From assembly GCA_902463835.1 (NCBI GenBank), contig CABQGZ010000111.1:1-8734 (forward strand): 8,734 nt of DNA. The letters run 5' to 3'. The position numbers and the translations under genes were made by a program. The notes beneath the pieces were generated by a model. It searched no databases. It saw only the letters and a program-made list of their open reading frames with translations, and was not told where the DNA came from. Below, piece by piece: positions 6,858 through 8,734 of this stretch. Each line of letters begins with the position of its first letter. Positions within the stretch are counted from its first letter, which is position 1. The stretch is from an uncultured Lachnospiraceae bacterium. GTDB lineage: Bacteria; Bacillota; Clostridia; Lachnospirales; Lachnospiraceae.

Positions 6858-7957
6858 AAAGATATCTTTCCTTCCTTTTTGTACAAATGTGCAAACAGTC
6901 TTTTTTGTGCAGGGCTGTTATAACAATCTTGTAGAATAATCGTTAGGACGAGGCAAAACACAACGGTAAGCAGGAGTGTTTTTCCATTCTCGTGGGCAGC
7001 AAATGCTTGTGGCAAAATCTCTTTGAGCTTTCGTATCGGTGGCCATAGAAAAAACTGCGCCATAAATACCGCATAGGCGTGGTCACCGCAGGTTTTCCAC
7101 CAGTGAGCTAAGGGGAGCGGGCGCTCGTACCCGCACTCTACACAAATACTTGCAGCTATTAGCAGCAAGAAAAGCGGGAACGTTGCAAAGCCGTATGTTA
7201 CGTATCCATTTCGTAGAATTTCAATCGGGTACAGCTTTGTTACAACACCGATTATCCCAGCCCCACAAATTGTAACACCTGCCAGCCACATTGTTGGCCG
7301 ACCCAAGATTTTGCGATCACATAACTCCGCCGCCAGTAGTATGCCGCCGAAGAATTCAAGCATTCGAAGCAACGGGTTGGAATACACATTTGGCATTTCT
7401 AAGCATATGGACATCAGCGGTATTAACGCGCAAAACAGCCAGCACAACAACAGTAGAATGTACCGGATAGCACGGGAAACTCGTTTTGCCACAGCCAGCA
7501 ATCCCGGGAAAACTGCGTAACAAAATACCAAGCAGGACAGAAACCACGTTCCGCCATTATGAGAAAAGCCAAACATACCCGAAAACCAGGATTGCATTAG
7601 ACTTAACTCCACCGGTAACGATATCAATACCGATCTGAGTGGAGATCGATATGACGGAATAAGCCAAAACGCCACCATAACCAACGCATAAAGTGGATAG
7701 ATGCTAACCAAACGCCTCTTGTAAAAGGTAAGTATGCTCTTTGCATCCAACTCTTTTGCGTAATATCCCACAAACAGAGCATACCCCGACAGCATAAAGA
7801 ACAGATCCATCGCAATTGCCCCTTGGGAAATAAATGGCGTAAAAAAGCCAAAGTGAATACCTAAATGCATATTGCAGTGAAAAAACAAGGTCAGCACTGC
7901 GGCGACCGTTTTCAAAATGTTAAGAGACGCGTAGTACTTTGTCTTGCTTTCCATCAT
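6854..7957 (-). CDS. OafA-type membrane acyltransferase (acyltransferase 3 family)
   Basis: An integral membrane protein of 367 residues with about ten hydrophobic segments, matching the acyltransferase 3 (PF01757-like) family that O-acylates, most often O-acetylates, surface polysaccharides, peptidoglycan or lipids. The first membrane segment carries LFFHCNMH (His27 and His31 in the region of the family's conserved His), followed by DLFFMLSGYALF (51-62) and the basic KRRLVSIYPLY (80-90), all typical. It begins with two ATG codons; the first (7957) overlaps the rmlA stop as ATGA, and no strong ribosome site is close, so translation is probably coupled to rmlA. It lies between rmlA and rmlB, genes that are often adjacent, and is visibly A+T-richer than both (rows 7381-7440 and 7801-7860 each have 25 G+C of 60), suggesting separate acquisition. 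Its target is presumably the glycan made by this operon. The acyl group cannot be told. Confidence 0.88.
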   Translation of the reverse strand: MMESKTKYYASLNILKTVAAVLTLFFHCNMHLGIHFGFFTPFISQGAIAMDLFFMLSGYALFVGYYAKELDAKSILTFYKRRLVSIYPLYALVMVAFWLIPSYRSPLRSVLISLPVELSLMQSWFSGMFGFSHNGGTWFLSCLVFCYAVFPGLLAVAKRVSRAIRYILLLLCWLFCALIPLMSICLEMPNVYSNPLLRMLEFFGGILLAAELCDRKILGRPTMWLAGVTICGAGIIGVVTKLYPIEILRNGYVTYGFATFPLFLLLIAASICVECGYERPLPLAHWWKTCGDHAYAVFMAQFFLWPPIRKLKEILPQAFAAHENGKTLLLTVVFCLVLTIILQDCYNSPAQKRLFAHLYKKEGKISL

Positions 7958-8734
7958 TCGTAATAGATCTTATCCCTTGCCACATTACGCAGATGCTGGC
8001 CATAAGGAGATTTGCCATAGATATCAGCCGACAATAAAAACTGTTCTTTGCTTATCCAGCCGTTTCGGTAAGCAATTTCCTCCAATACCGCAATCTGCAC
8101 GCCTGTCCGTCCGACCACAACTCTGACAAATTCAGAAGCCTCCGCCAAAGAATCCATCGTTCCAGTATCCAGCCAGGCGTAGCCTCGTCCCAGCGTTACC
8201 ACGTGCAGCGTACCCTCGTCCAGATATACCCGGTTCAAATCGGTGATCTCCAACTCGCCGCGAGCGGAGGGCTTCAACGCTTTGGCTCGCTCCACTACCT
8301 TTTTGTCGTAGAAGTACAGGCCAGTGACTGCATAATTGCTCTTGGGTTCTTTGGGCTTTTCCTCAATGGAGATAGCTTTGCCGGTGTCGTCCAGCTCCAC
8401 CACGCCGAACCGCTCCGGGTCGTTGACGTAGTAGCCGAACACCGTCGCGCCGTCCTCCTGCTCCACCGCCTTGCGGAGCTGCGTGGTAAGTCCCGCGCCG
8501 TAGAAAATGTTGTCGCCCAGGATCATGGCAGCACGGTCATCACCGATAAACTCCTCACCCAGAATAAACGCCTGCGCCAGACCGTCCGGCGAGGGCTGTA
8601 CTTTATACGAAAAATGAACGCCGAATTGACTGCCGTCTCCCAGCAGACGCTGGAAGTTCGGCAGATCGGTCGGCGTTGAGATGATGAGAATATCCCGAAT
8701 CCCCGCCAGCATCAGCGTGGAGATGGGGTAATAC
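7954..8734 (-). CDS. rfbA: Glucose-1-phosphate thymidylyltransferase, 5'-truncated
   Basis: RmlA/RfbA makes dTDP-glucose from dTTP and glucose-1-phosphate, the first step for the dTDP-sugar route here. The frame stays open to the right edge, where it reads YYPISTLMLAGIRDILIIST, so the Met at 8712 is internal and about 30 N-terminal residues, including the GGxGTRL nucleotide-binding motif, lie outside the window. Visible motifs are LGDNIFYG (metal-binding Asp), FGVVELDDTGKAISIEEKPK, GLYFYD, RGELEITDLN, and RGYAWLDTGT with the second metal Asp. The C-terminal dimer/regulatory helices end in KIYYE. The stop overlaps the acyltransferase start as ATGA. Base composition drops within the gene: row 8161-8220 has 38 G+C of 60 while row 7981-8040 has 25. 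This hints that the last 150 or so bases share an origin with the acyltransferase. Confidence 0.96.
   Translation of the reverse strand, partial: YYPISTLMLAGIRDILIISTPTDLPNFQRLLGDGSQFGVHFSYKVQPSPDGLAQAFILGEEFIGDDRAAMILGDNIFYGAGLTTQLRKAVEQEDGATVFGYYVNDPERFGVVELDDTGKAISIEEKPKEPKSNYAVTGLYFYDKKVVERAKALKPSARGELEITDLNRVYLDEGTLHVVTLGRGYAWLDTGTMDSLAEASEFVRVVVGRTGVQIAVLEEIAYRNGWISKEQFLLSADIYGKSPYGQHLRNVARDKIYYE

Noticed and set aside
5868..6923. A 351-codon open frame on the plus strand opposite rmlB.
   Set aside because: It is an antisense shadow of a G+C-rich conserved gene: it has a Val/His/Gln-rich, low-motif translation and no ribosome site, while the minus strand encodes complete RmlB with all catalytic motifs.
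5838..8734. An rhamnose (rmlABCD) operon.
   Set aside because: Only rmlA and rmlB are present; the next sugar enzymes are a ketoisomerase, 3-aminotransferase and acetyltransferase, which fit a 3-acetamido sugar. Rhamnose genes outside the window cannot be excluded.
1..8734. CRISPR arrays, tRNA or rRNA genes, insertion sequences, phage or defence genes.
   Set aside because: I saw no spaced direct repeats, no RNA gene signatures and no transposase or defence motifs; the window is almost fully filled by glycan genes.

Overview
The window is a stretch of a surface-glycan (polysaccharide or S-layer type) biosynthesis cluster, and every supported gene is read from the minus strand. Intermediate G+C, strong GGAGG-type ribosome binding sites and protein sequences closest in feel to clostridial homologues suggest a Bacillota/Clostridia bacterium, possibly a gut Oscillospirales-like lineage. 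That is an inference from style; no marker gene is present.

In transcription order (right to left) the window holds: a 5'-truncated rmlA/rfbA glucose-1-phosphate thymidylyltransferase (edge to 7954); an OafA-type membrane acyltransferase (7957-6854); rmlB/rfbB dTDP-glucose 4,6-dehydratase (6857-5838); two small family 2 glycosyltransferases (about 5851-4955 and 4973-4044); a cupin sugar 3,4-ketoisomerase of the FdtA/QdtA type (4047-3616); a PLP-dependent 3-aminotransferase of the FdtB/QdtB type (3619-2525); a left-handed beta-helix N-acetyltransferase of the FdtC/QdtC type (2505-1705); and a third, longer family 2 glycosyltransferase with a membrane tail (1677-478). A 143-base gap with a strong hairpin follows, then the start of a coiled-coil protein that runs off the left edge (334-1). 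Most junctions are ATGA overlaps or gaps under 30 bases, so 8734-478 looks like one translationally coupled operon.

Together the enzymes give a full route: glucose-1-P to dTDP-glucose (RmlA), to dTDP-4-keto-6-deoxyglucose (RmlB), to the 3-keto isomer (ketoisomerase), to the 3-amino sugar (aminotransferase), to dTDP-3-acetamido-3,6-dideoxyhexose (acetyltransferase). The product is dTDP-Qui3NAc or dTDP-Fuc3NAc depending on the C4 outcome of the ketoisomerase. The three glycosyltransferases presumably build a repeat unit containing this sugar and the membrane acyltransferase may decorate it. No flippase, polymerase, rmlC or rmlD is in the window.

I see no wholly new system. The points most worth a second look are the mixed stereocontrol residues of the ketoisomerase, three paralogous glycosyltransferases of which one has lost otherwise shared motifs, a low-G+C acyltransferase block lying between G+C-rich rmlA and rmlB, and the uncharacterised coiled-coil gene at the left edge.
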